Positions 7,771 to 15,114 of a stretch of 16,230 nt of DNA are shown here, piece after piece. The notes beneath the pieces were generated by a model. That model was given only the letters and a program-made list of their open reading frames with translations. It did no database searches and had not been told where the DNA came from. A program made the position numbers and the translations under genes. Source of the DNA: Cellvibrionales bacterium UBA1969 (GTDB taxonomy: Bacteria > Pseudomonadota > Gammaproteobacteria > Pseudomonadales > UBA7434); contig DDDX01000016.1 of the NCBI GenBank assembly GCA_002339085.1, forward strand, positions 1 to 16,230, given 5' to 3'. How positions within the stretch are numbered: position 1 is the stretch's first letter; the number at the start of each line of letters is the position of its first letter.

Positions 7771-7874
7771 CTAACCAATAGCTTGTATTAATAATGCAGG
7801 TTAGCCAGTTTAAAAGATAAAGAAAAACGAAAGACTTCAAGTGGCCATTGGTAGCGGTCACCACTGTGAAAGGA
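7771..7874 (+). promoter_or_regulatory. Candidate thrS translational operator with a tRNA-Thr anticodon-arm mimic
   Basis: Just upstream of thrS, GTGGCC (7841-7846) pairs with GGTCAC (7856-7861), with one G-U pair. The 9-nt loop reads A-UUGGUAG-C. Its inner seven bases look like an anticodon loop: U33, GGU as anticodon at 7850-7852, then A37. GGU is a threonine anticodon. It lies at -32 to -30 from the thrS A. In E. coli the ThrS repressor site holds a threonine anticodon mimic at about the same place. A second stem, CTAACC (7771-7776) with GGTTAG (7799-7804), lies upstream across an A-rich linker, as the second domain does in E. coli. The Shine-Dalgarno AAAGGA is at 7869-7874. Confidence 0.55.
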
Positions 7875-7881
7875 ACTAAAT

Positions 7882-9807
7882 ATGCCAGTTATCACTCTTC
7901 CTGATGGAAGCAAGCGTGCTTTCGATCAAGCGATTTCTATTTTAAACGTTGCTGCCGATATCGGCCCAGGTTTAGCGAAAGCAACCATCGCTGGTAAAGT
8001 TGATGGTCAGCTCAAAGATGCCTGCGAATTGATTGAGCACGATGTGACGTTGCGCATTATCACCGCAAATGATGACGAAGGTGTTGAGATTATTCGTCAC
8101 TCTTGTGCCCATTTGATTGGCCATGCGGTAAAGCAATTATTTCCTGATGCAAAAATGGTCATTGGCCCTGTGATTGACGAGGGTTTTTATTACGATATTG
8201 CCACTGAAAAACCGTTTACGCCAGAGGATATCGGGGCTATTGAAGCACGCATGAAAGCCTTGATTGACGAAGAGTACGATGTAGTGAAAAAGATGACGCC
8301 ACGTGCAGAAGTCATTGCTGAATTCGATCGCCGCGGCGAAGAGTACAAATTGCGACTAATTGACGACATGCCTGACGAAACGGCAATGGGTCTTTACTAC
8401 CACCAAGAATATTTAGACATGTGTCGCGGTCCACATGTGCCGAATACCCGATTTTTAAAGCATTTTAAACTAACCAAGTTAGCCGGTGCCTATTGGCGTG
8501 GCGATGCTAATAATGAAATGCTACAGCGAGTTTACGGCACGGCTTGGGCCGATAAAAAAGGTTTAAAGGCCTATGTCAATCGCATGGCTGAAGCTGAAAA
8601 GCGTGACCATCGAAAAATCGGTAAGAAACTGGATCTGTTTCATCTTCAAGAAGAAGCGCCTGGCATGGTGTTTTGGCATCCACGTGGCTGGGCCCTGTAC
8701 CAAGTCATTGAACAGTACATGCGAGAGGTGCAAAACAGTAACGGCTATGAAGAGATTAAAACACCGCTAGTGGTCGATCGCAGTTTGTGGGAGAGGTCGG
8801 GACACTGGGATAAATTTTCTGACAATATGTTTACCATCGAATCCGAGTCGCGCGATTATGCGGTCAAGCCGATGAATTGTCCCTGCCACGTCCAAGTGTT
8901 TAATCAAGGGCTAAAAAGTTACCGTGATTTGCCGCTGCGAATTGCAGAATTTGGTTCCTGTCATCGCAATGAAGCCTCGGGTACATTGCAAGGATTGATG
9001 CGCGTGCGAGGCTTTGTGCAAGATGATGCACATATCTTTTGCGCCGAAAATGCCATCCAAGAAGAAGTCTCGATATTTATTGATTTACTCTACAGCGTTT
9101 ATAAAGATTTTGGTTTTGACGATGTATTGGTCAAGCTATCAACACGACCTGAACAGCGGGTAGGTGATGATGCAATCTGGGACAAGGCTGAGCAGGCACT
9201 CGAACTGGCTTTAAATAATAAAGGTCTAGATTGGGATTTATTGCCCGGCGAAGGGGCTTTTTATGGGCCTAAAATCGAATTTTCATTGCTCGATTGCATT
9301 GGTCGCGTGTGGCAGTGCGGTACTATACAGGTCGACTTTTCCATGCCGGGCCGCTTAGATGCGCAATATGTCGCTGAAGATGGATCGCGCCAAGTCCCAG
9401 TGATGCTGCATCGCGCGATTTTGGGTTCTTTTGAGCGATTTATTGGCATGTTAATTGAACATTATGAGGGTAAATTTCCCGTCTGGCTGGCGCCTGTTCA
9501 GGCCGTTATCATGAATATTACGGACAATCAGGCTGAATTTGCAAAAAACCTGCAAAAAATCCTCTCTAAACAGGGATTTCGGGTCGAAACGGACTTGAGA
9601 AATGAGAAGATCGGCTTTAAAATTCGCGCCCACACCTTAAGCAAGATACCGTATTTACTGGTGGTCGGTGATAAAGAGGTCGAAACCGGTACGGTGGCTG
9701 TGAGGACTCTCTCGGGAGAAGACCTTGGCAGCTTATCGATTGATGCCTTAAGTGGTCATTTATTAGAGGCTGAAGAGCAACGCGGCAGAACGCAAGTGAA
9801 TTCGTAA
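7882..9807 (+). CDS. thrS: Threonyl-tRNA synthetase
   Basis: Charges tRNA-Thr with threonine and edits mischarged Ser-tRNA-Thr. The 641-residue product has the full bacterial layout. A TGS domain covers residues 1 to about 61. The SAD editing domain has HSCAH (H73, H77) and DMCRGPHV. The class II catalytic core includes motif 2 (FGSCHRNEASGTLQGLMRVRG) and motif 3 near FERFIGMLIEHY. A C-terminal anticodon-binding domain starts with FPVWLAPVQ. The active-site zinc ligands are C333, H384 and H510, one less than E. coli C334, H385 and H511. ATG 7882 follows AAAGGA with a 7-nt spacer. It is the first gene of the thrS-infC-rpmI-rplT-pheST-ihfA cluster. Its leader suggests translational autoregulation by ThrS. 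Confidence 0.98.
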   Translation: MPVITLPDGSKRAFDQAISILNVAADIGPGLAKATIAGKVDGQLKDACELIEHDVTLRIITANDDEGVEIIRHSCAHLIGHAVKQLFPDAKMVIGPVIDEGFYYDIATEKPFTPEDIGAIEARMKALIDEEYDVVKKMTPRAEVIAEFDRRGEEYKLRLIDDMPDETAMGLYYHQEYLDMCRGPHVPNTRFLKHFKLTKLAGAYWRGDANNEMLQRVYGTAWADKKGLKAYVNRMAEAEKRDHRKIGKKLDLFHLQEEAPGMVFWHPRGWALYQVIEQYMREVQNSNGYEEIKTPLVVDRSLWERSGHWDKFSDNMFTIESESRDYAVKPMNCPCHVQVFNQGLKSYRDLPLRIAEFGSCHRNEASGTLQGLMRVRGFVQDDAHIFCAENAIQEEVSIFIDLLYSVYKDFGFDDVLVKLSTRPEQRVGDDAIWDKAEQALELALNNKGLDWDLLPGEGAFYGPKIEFSLLDCIGRVWQCGTIQVDFSMPGRLDAQYVAEDGSRQVPVMLHRAILGSFERFIGMLIEHYEGKFPVWLAPVQAVIMNITDNQAEFAKNLQKILSKQGFRVETDLRNEKIGFKIRAHTLSKIPYLLVVGDKEVETGTVAVRTLSGEDLGSLSIDALSGHLLEAEEQRGRTQVNS

Positions 9808-9842
9808 GCCACCGTTTTTTTTGGCCTATTTTTTCAATTAAC

Positions 9843-9889
9843 GGAGAATTATTATTAAGCAAATACAAATTAGTGGTCAAGTCGCGTGA
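9843..9889 (+). other. Shine-Dalgarno plus AUU-started mini-frame overlapping the infC start
   Basis: GGAG at 9843-9846 is ideally spaced (7 nt) from ATT 9854, which begins ATT AAG CAA ATA and continues to TGA 9887-9889. The preceding codon is also ATT. The TGA overlaps the GTG of infC at 9886 (GTGA). E. coli infC is famous for starting at AUU, which IF3 itself discriminates against. Here the AUU start with the good ribosome site is in another frame from infC. A sequencing indel is not excluded. Confidence 0.4.
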
Positions 9890-10413
9890 AGGGTAAAGAC
9901 AGTAAACGCGCAATCATTAATGAAGCGGTAGAAGCACTGGAGGTTCGTTTAATTGGTGCTGATGGTGAGCAAGTGGGAGTAGTAAAAACCACTGAAGCTT
10001 TAGCCATGGCACAAGAAGCCTCTCTTGATCTTGTTCAAATTGCAGGTGACAGTAATCCGGTCGTTTGCAAGATCATGGACTACGGTAAGCATTTGTTTGA
10101 TATTAAAAAGAAACGTGCGGCTTCTAAAAAGAAGCAGAAGCAGACCCAGGTCAAAGAAATGAAATTTCGACCTGGCACAGAAGATGGAGACTATCAGGTC
10201 AAACTACGCAACCTGATACGTTTCCTCGAAGCAGGCGATAAGGCCAAAGTCACGCTGCGTTTTCGCGGTAGAGAAATGGCTCACCAAGAGCTGGGTATGG
10301 AGCTACTCAAACGAGTAGAGGCCGACTTAGCGGAACTGGGCGCTGTCGAGCAATTCCCTAAAATGGAAGGCCGACAGATGACCATGGTGATATCTCCGAA
10401 AAAGAATAGATAG
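9886..10413 (+). CDS. infC: Translation initiation factor IF-3
   Basis: Binds the 30S subunit, prevents premature joining of 50S and checks start-codon/initiator-tRNA pairing. The 175-residue product has the N-terminal domain (about 10-75; ALEVRLIGADGEQVG, VCKIMDYGKHLF), a Lys-rich linker (about 74-95) and the C-terminal domain (KFRPGTEDGDYQVKLRNLIRFLEAGDKAKVTLRFRGREMAHQE, split here only by reading). GTG 9886 is the only usable start, because an in-frame TAG lies at 9871. It also places MKGKDSKR against E. coli MKGGKR. The Shine-Dalgarno before GTG is poor (AGTGG at best), while a good one serves the overlapping AUU mini-frame. Translation by coupling or reinitiation is therefore plausible. 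The gene follows thrS by 78 nt. Confidence 0.95.
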   Translation: MKGKDSKRAIINEAVEALEVRLIGADGEQVGVVKTTEALAMAQEASLDLVQIAGDSNPVVCKIMDYGKHLFDIKKKRAASKKKQKQTQVKEMKFRPGTEDGDYQVKLRNLIRFLEAGDKAKVTLRFRGREMAHQELGMELLKRVEADLAELGAVEQFPKMEGRQMTMVISPKKNR

Positions 10414-10443
10414 ACGCTTTTAAAAACAGCTATCTAACCTTAC

Positions 10444-10480
10444 ACAGCGAGAGCTCATGCACCATAGGGCCGCTGTTTTA
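10444..10480 (+). promoter_or_regulatory. Bulged hairpin with U-rich tail between infC and rpmI
   Basis: ACAGCG (10444-10449) pairs with CGCTGT (10471-10476). Stacked on it, GCTC (10453-10456) pairs with GGGC (10467-10470), leaving a three-base AGA bulge. TTTTATCTTT follows the stem. It could be a partial terminator or part of an L20 repressor site: L20 in E. coli represses rpmI-rplT by binding irregular helices in this leader. The hairpin ends 64 nt before rpmI. The assignment is inference from position and shape. Confidence 0.35.
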
Positions 10481-10539
10481 TCTTTATCTGTCGGCTTATT
10501 GAATAAGTTGAACGATACAATGACAATGCGAGTTTTAAC

Positions 10540-10734
10540 ATGCCAAAAGCAAAAGTACACAGTGGCGCTGCCAAGCGCTTCAAACAAACCGGAGCTGGTT
10601 ATAAGCGTAAAAGCGCTAATAAAAGCCATATTCTTACTAAAATGACCACTAAGCGTAAGCGTCAGTTACGTGGTACATCAATTATTGATGCGGCGGATAA
10701 GCCGTTAATCGATAAGATGATGCGCAACAACTAA
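10540..10734 (+). CDS. rpmI: 50S ribosomal protein L35
   Basis: Small basic protein of the large subunit. The 64-residue product matches L35 length and pattern: MPKAKVHSGAAKRFKQTGAG, then HILTKMTTKRKRQLRGTS and a C-terminal IDKMMRNN. ATG 10540 has only a weak Shine-Dalgarno (GCGAG about 8 nt upstream). That fits the translational control known for rpmI-rplT in E. coli. It lies 126 nt after infC and 37 nt before rplT. The identity is secure despite the small size. Confidence 0.96.
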   Translation: MPKAKVHSGAAKRFKQTGAGYKRKSANKSHILTKMTTKRKRQLRGTSIIDAADKPLIDKMMRNN

Positions 10735-10771
10735 CCCTTACCCTTTACGCAGATAATTTTAGGAGAACAAA

Positions 10772-11128
10772 ATGCCTCGAGTAAAACGTGGAGTGGTAGC
10801 ACGTCGTCGCCACAAAAAAATTCTTAAACAAGCCAAGGGTTATTACGGTGCGCGTTCACGCGTCTTTCGTGTTGCTAAGCAAGCGGTTACCAAAGCCGCT
10901 CAATACGCTTATCGTGACCGTCGCCAGCGTAAACGTCAATTTAGAGCACTTTGGATCACCCGTATCAATGCCGCCTCGCGCGCTAATGGTCTAAGCTATA
11001 GCCGACTGATCGCGGGGCTGAAAAAAGCTGACGTGATATTAGACCGGCGTGTCTTAGCGGACTTAGCCGTGCATGATAAAGCGGCGTTTACCAAAGTCGT
11101 CGAGACAGCCAAGTCAGCACTAGCATAA
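10772..11128 (+). CDS. rplT: 50S ribosomal protein L20
   Basis: Binds 23S rRNA early in 50S assembly and, in E. coli, represses its own operon at the rpmI leader. The 118-residue product has the typical highly basic N-terminus (MPRVKRGVVARRRHKKILKQ at 1-20, then AKGYYGARSRVFRVAKQAV). The C-terminal domain includes LWITRINAASRANGLSYSRLIAGLKKA. AGGAG at 10761-10765 lies 6 nt before ATG 10772. A strong terminator 70 nt after the stop separates it, at least partly, from pheS. Confidence 0.97.
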   Translation: MPRVKRGVVARRRHKKILKQAKGYYGARSRVFRVAKQAVTKAAQYAYRDRRQRKRQFRALWITRINAASRANGLSYSRLIAGLKKADVILDRRVLADLAVHDKAAFTKVVETAKSALA

Positions 11129-11133
11129 ACGGC

Positions 11134-11184
11134 TTGTTTGGCTGTAGGCCAAACAGTAGGCGGGCTTTCAACGCCGCGGTTGAA
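11134..11184 (+). repeat. Two successive perfect hairpins in the rplT-pheS gap
   Basis: TGTTTGGC (11135-11142) pairs with GCCAAACA (11148-11155) around a five-base loop. TTCAAC (11167-11172) pairs with GTTGAA (11179-11184) around a six-base loop. Neither has a T-run. With the terminator at 11198-11226 they form three stems in tandem. They may stabilise the rplT 3' end or take part in control of pheST. Confidence 0.5.
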
Positions 11185-11197
11185 TCGACGAGGAAAG

Positions 11198-11226
11198 GGG
11201 AAAGGGCTATGCTCTTTCCCTTTTTT
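11198..11226 (+). terminator. Strong intrinsic terminator between rplT and pheS
   Basis: GGGAAAGGGC (11198-11207) pairs over ten positions, one of them G-U, with GCTCTTTCCC (11211-11220). The loop is three bases and TTTTTT follows. It either ends the thrS-rplT transcript or acts as an attenuator for pheST, which in E. coli is controlled by attenuation at this same gene junction. A possible pheS promoter (TTGAAA 11228-11233, then TAGAAT after 19 bases) lies downstream but is poorly spaced. Confidence 0.85.
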
Positions 11227-11310
11227 ATTGAAAGAAATGTTACTTTAGCGAATAGAATTATCATGACATGAGTGATTATCACTTTTAAGGTTACGCTTCA
11301 TAGGTGAAAT

Positions 11311-12351
11311 ATGTCTAAGCAAGCAAATTTATCCGAATTGACTGATCAAGCGTTGGCGGCGATCGCCGCCGCTACATCGGTGAAAGATCTCGATGTTATA
11401 CGTGTCGAATATTTAGGCAAAAAAGGTCAGCTGACAGCCCTGCTAAAAACCTTGGGCCAATTGCCAGCCGAGGAGCGTTCGGCGGCGGGCGCAACGATTA
11501 ATGCGGCAAAACAAAGTGTTCAAAGCGCGATTGAAAATCAGCGGCTAGCATTAGAGACAGCTGCCTTAGCTGAGCGCTTAGCGAATGAAAAAATTGATGT
11601 CACTCTGCCCTCACGACAAGGTGAATGTGGCAGTGCACATCCCGTGAGTATTACTTCAGAACGTATCCAAGCCTACTTTGAGCAAATTGGTTTCAGTGTG
11701 GCGGAAGGGCCAGAAATCGAAGATGACTACCATAACTTTGAAGCCTTAAATATTCCCGCTCACCACCCTGCGCGAGCCATGCACGATACCTTTTATGCCC
11801 GCGGCGTTGATGATTCAGCGCCGCAAGTGCTTCGCACTCACACCTCGCCGGTGCAAGTACGGGTGATGGAATCTCAGCAACCGCCGTTGCGCATTGTCTG
11901 TCCGGGTCGGGTTTACCGCTGTGATTCCGATGTCACGCATACGCCCATGTTTCATCAAGTCGAAGGTTTAATGATTGATGAGAACGTGACCTTTGCGCAT
12001 TTAAAAGGCGTGGTCCAGACATTTTTACGGGTATTTTTTGAAAAAGAATTAGCGGTTCGTTTTCGGCCTTCTTACTTCCCTTTTACCGAGCCTTCTGCAG
12101 AAGTCGATATTGAATGCGTGATGTGTTCGGGTAAAGGTTGTCGAGTCTGTAAGCACACGGGTTGGTTGGAAATTATGGGTTGCGGCATGGTGCATCCCAA
12201 TGTATTTGCTCATGTCGATATTGATGCTGAAAAGTACACCGGTTTTGCCTTTGGCATCGGTGTTGAGCGCTTAGCCATGCTGCGCTATGGCGTTAATGAT
12301 TTACGGTTGTTTTTTGAAAATGACGTGCGTTTTTTATCGCAGTTCGGTTAA
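11311..12351 (+). CDS. pheS: Phenylalanyl-tRNA synthetase alpha subunit
   Basis: Catalytic subunit of the alpha2-beta2 enzyme that charges tRNA-Phe. The 346-residue product has an N-terminal coiled-coil arm (about 1-90, rich in Ala, Leu, Gln and Lys) that contacts tRNA, then the class II core. Core segments are RTHTSPVQVRVM, motif 2 PGRVYRCDSDVTHTPMFHQVEGL, GCGMVHPNVF and motif 3 FGIGVERLAMLRYGVNDLRLFFENDVRFL. An insert with a C-x2-C-x4-C-x2-C pattern (C269, C272, C277, C280) suggests a metal knuckle. From memory it is absent from E. coli PheS but present in some relatives. ATG 11311 follows AGGTGA. It lies 45 nt before pheT. Confidence 0.97.
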   Translation: MSKQANLSELTDQALAAIAAATSVKDLDVIRVEYLGKKGQLTALLKTLGQLPAEERSAAGATINAAKQSVQSAIENQRLALETAALAERLANEKIDVTLPSRQGECGSAHPVSITSERIQAYFEQIGFSVAEGPEIEDDYHNFEALNIPAHHPARAMHDTFYARGVDDSAPQVLRTHTSPVQVRVMESQQPPLRIVCPGRVYRCDSDVTHTPMFHQVEGLMIDENVTFAHLKGVVQTFLRVFFEKELAVRFRPSYFPFTEPSAEVDIECVMCSGKGCRVCKHTGWLEIMGCGMVHPNVFAHVDIDAEKYTGFAFGIGVERLAMLRYGVNDLRLFFENDVRFLSQFG

Positions 12352-12396
12352 CGAGTTTTTTACTGAGCGTTTTTATTTTAAGTTCAAGGTTATGCA

Positions 12397-14808
12397 ATGA
12401 AAGTAAGTGAATCGTGGTTAAGAGAATGGGTTAATCCCTCGGAAACAACCGAGCAGTTGGTGCATTTATTAACGATGGCAGGGCTTGAAGTTGATGGTGT
12501 TGAACCAGCAGTCGCCAATTTTAGCGGCGTGGTGGTTGGCGAGATAAGCGCAGTTGAGGCCCATCCTGATGCTGAAAAGCTGCGGGTTTGCCAAGTCAAT
12601 AATGGCCGTGTTGAAACGCAAGTGGTTTGCGGCGCTCGTAATGTTGCAGTAGGTGCACGCGTGCCTTTTGCCGAGGTTGGCGCCGTATTACCCGGCGATT
12701 TTTCAATAAAACAAGCCGAACTGCGGGGTGTAGTTTCTTCTGGTATGTTATGTGGCGCTTCTGAATTGGGATTAGAGGATATTGTCGATGGTTTATTAAT
12801 CTTGCCCGCTGATGCGCCACTTGGCAAAGACTTGCGCCAGTATTTAAAGCTTGACGATGTGATTATTGACGTCGATCTCACGCCCAACCGCGGTGACTGT
12901 TTATCGATTAATGGGGTGGCTAGAGAAACCGGTGTATTGACCCAGACTGATGTCACGGCGCCAGCGTTTTGCGCATTAAAGCCGACGATTGACGAACAAC
13001 GTGCGGTGATTATAAGTGCACCTGAGCATTGTTCGCGTTATGCGGGTCGCATTATCCGAAATGTGAATTTATCGCAGACTAGCCCCTTGTGGTTGCGTGA
13101 AAAATTACGCCGCGCCGATGTCCGATCGATCGATCCCGTAGTCGATGTGACAAATTACGTAATGATGGAGTTAGGTCAGCCCATGCATGCGTTTGATCTT
13201 GACGCTATCGAGGGTGATATTGACGTGCGCTTAGCCTGCAGTGATGAACGTCTAGTGCTACTCGATGATAAAGATCAGGCCTTAAGTGATGATTTATTAG
13301 TGATTGCCGATCAACAAAAGCCTCTTGCTATTGCCGGCATTATGGGAGGCAAAGACTCGGGCGTATCGAATAACACGCAACATATTTTTTTAGAGTCGGC
13401 TTTTTTCACACCTGAAAAAATGGCCGGCAAAGCTCGACAATTAGGGCTTCACACCGATGCATCGCATCGTTTTGAGCGTGGCGTTGACCGTGACTTACAG
13501 TTGCGCGCAATTGAACGAGCCAGCGAATTGTTATTGGCTATTGTAGGGGGCGAAGCCGGCCCTGTGACTGTCGCAGAAGCATCGGCACAGCAGCAAAGTG
13601 CCGAGACCGTCAATCTTCGGGAAACGCAAATTAAACGGGTATTGGGTTTTGCAATTCCTAGTGATCGTGTCACCGATATTTTGTCACGCTTAGATCTTCA
13701 GCCCAAAACTATCGATGGTGGCTGGCAGGTGACGGTTCCTGCGCATCGCTTTGATATTGCCATTGAAGCTGACTTGCTAGAAGAGTTAGCGCGTATTTAT
13801 GGCTATGAGCAATTACCGGTTGAGCCTCCCATAGCACAACTTACGTTCAGTGAGCGGGCGGAATCCAACGTGAGTCGCCGTGACTTTTCTAGGCAATTAA
13901 TTTCCAAAGGTTACCGCGAAGCGATCACTTATAGCTTTATCGATCCCGAGACTCAGGCCTTGTTTGACCCACAGGCAGCACCGGTTGAATTGCTTAACCC
14001 GATTGCCAGTGATATGGGGGTGATGCGCAGTAGCATTTTGCCGGGCCTAGTTGCGGCTGCGGTGTATAACTTGAACCGACAACAAACGCGCTTAAAGTTG
14101 TTTGAAACGGGCCTGGGTTTTCGACAACAAGGCGAACAATTAGACCAATCACCTTTGTTAGCAGGGCTCTTGGTTGGTCAAAGATTGCCCGAATCATGGC
14201 TAAGCGCGCGCGAGGCGACCGTTCAGAAGTCACAAAATGCCGATCTCTTTGATTTTTATGACATTAAATCTGATGTCGAGTCTTTGCTGGGCTTAAGCGC
14301 CGAAAAAACGGTGCAATTTTTAGCCTTAGACCCCGCCAGCCCAATGGTGGCGCTACATCCCGGCAAAAGTGCCGCTGTCTACTTAGGCCAGCAATTGGTG
14401 GGTTATTTGGGTCTATTACACCCTCAATTACATAAAAAAATGAATATTGACCAAGAAATATGGGTTTTTGAGCTGCAATTAAACTTGATTTCTACCAAAA
14501 AAGTGCCAGAATTCAAAGTATTATCGAAATTTCCTGAGGTAAGGAGGGATTTGGCGATAGTGGTAGAGACTACCATCACGGCCAGCGAAGTGGTTGACGT
14601 GGCTTCCGAGGCCGCAGGCGAGCATTTAGTGGCAACGGTAGTGTTTGACCAATACAGTGGTGCTGGCATAGACGAGGGTAAACACAGTATTGGCTTAGGG
14701 TTAACGTGGCAGCTCCAAGAGCGCACGTTAAATGAGGACGAGGTGAACGCGTTGATTGAGGACGTGTTGGCGTCGTTAAAACAGCGGTTAAATGCATCCT
14801 TGAGGTGA
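12397..14808 (+). CDS. pheT: Phenylalanyl-tRNA synthetase beta subunit
   Basis: Large subunit of PheRS, providing tRNA binding and editing of Tyr-tRNA-Phe. The 803-residue length is usual. The order is an N-terminal MKVSESWLREWVNP, an OB-fold tRNA-binding domain (about 39-148; VVGEISAVEAHPDAEKLRVC in part), and B3/B4 editing segments (about 200-390; DVTNYVMMELGQPMHAFD in part, FLESAFF). A B5 region lies at about 400-475, then a catalytic-like domain (YSFIDP, LLNPIASDMGVMRSS). The C-terminal FDX-ACB anticodon-binding domain starts near residue 709 (LSKFPEVRRDLAIVV) and runs to the end. AAGG at 12386-12389 sits 7 nt before ATG 12397. The stop is six bases before ihfA, whose Shine-Dalgarno overlaps the pheT end, so the genes are coupled. 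Confidence 0.97.
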   Translation: MKVSESWLREWVNPSETTEQLVHLLTMAGLEVDGVEPAVANFSGVVVGEISAVEAHPDAEKLRVCQVNNGRVETQVVCGARNVAVGARVPFAEVGAVLPGDFSIKQAELRGVVSSGMLCGASELGLEDIVDGLLILPADAPLGKDLRQYLKLDDVIIDVDLTPNRGDCLSINGVARETGVLTQTDVTAPAFCALKPTIDEQRAVIISAPEHCSRYAGRIIRNVNLSQTSPLWLREKLRRADVRSIDPVVDVTNYVMMELGQPMHAFDLDAIEGDIDVRLACSDERLVLLDDKDQALSDDLLVIADQQKPLAIAGIMGGKDSGVSNNTQHIFLESAFFTPEKMAGKARQLGLHTDASHRFERGVDRDLQLRAIERASELLLAIVGGEAGPVTVAEASAQQQSAETVNLRETQIKRVLGFAIPSDRVTDILSRLDLQPKTIDGGWQVTVPAHRFDIAIEADLLEELARIYGYEQLPVEPPIAQLTFSERAESNVSRRDFSRQLISKGYREAITYSFIDPETQALFDPQAAPVELLNPIASDMGVMRSSILPGLVAAAVYNLNRQQTRLKLFETGLGFRQQGEQLDQSPLLAGLLVGQRLPESWLSAREATVQKSQNADLFDFYDIKSDVESLLGLSAEKTVQFLALDPASPMVALHPGKSAAVYLGQQLVGYLGLLHPQLHKKMNIDQEIWVFELQLNLISTKKVPEFKVLSKFPEVRRDLAIVVETTITASEVVDVASEAAGEHLVATVVFDQYSGAGIDEGKHSIGLGLTWQLQERTLNEDEVNALIEDVLASLKQRLNASLR

Positions 14809-14814
14809 TTAATT

Positions 14815-15114
14815 ATGGCTCTAACCAAAGCAGAAATGGCTGAACGGTTATTTGACGAGCTTGGATTAAACAAACGTGAAGCCAAAGAAATCGTTGAGCT
14901 CTTCTTTGAAGAGATTCGCTCAGCGCTAGAAACCAACGAAAACGTTAAGTTGTCAGGTTTTGGCAATTTTGATTTACGGGATAAAAAGCAGCGCCCCGGC
15001 AGAAATCCAAAAACTGGCGAAGAAATTCCGATTTCCGCCCGTCGTGTGGTAACATTTAAGCCCGGACAAAAACTGAAACAACAAGTAGAAACTTATGCTG
15101 GAACCGAGCAATAA
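14815..15114 (+). CDS. ihfA: Integration host factor alpha subunit
   Basis: With IHF-beta it binds and sharply bends specific DNA sites, acting in transcription, replication and recombination. The 99-residue product matches the family: an N-terminal helical pair MALTKAEMAERLFDELGLNK, then VKLSGFGNFDLRDK and the DNA-grasping beta arm RPGRNPKTGEEIPI. P65 is the intercalating proline known from E. coli IHF-alpha. GAGGTGA at 14802-14808 overlaps the pheT stop, 6 nt before ATG 14815. The pheT linkage separates it from HU and IHF-beta. The last 20 bases overlap the next gene. Confidence 0.97.
   Translation: MALTKAEMAERLFDELGLNKREAKEIVELFFEEIRSALETNENVKLSGFGNFDLRDKKQRPGRNPKTGEEIPISARRVVTFKPGQKLKQQVETYAGTEQ

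Noticed and set aside
9808..9840. Terminator between thrS and infC (GCCA/TGGC near T-runs)
   Set aside because: Only four pairs, with the T-run inside the loop; not enough to call.
12390..12956. 188-codon open frame antisense to the start of pheT
   Set aside because: Low-complexity Ser/Thr/Pro translation that mirrors pheT codon structure; no start signal.
14424..14966. 180-codon open frame antisense to the pheT-ihfA junction
   Set aside because: Ser/Asn-rich shadow of two secure genes on the other strand.
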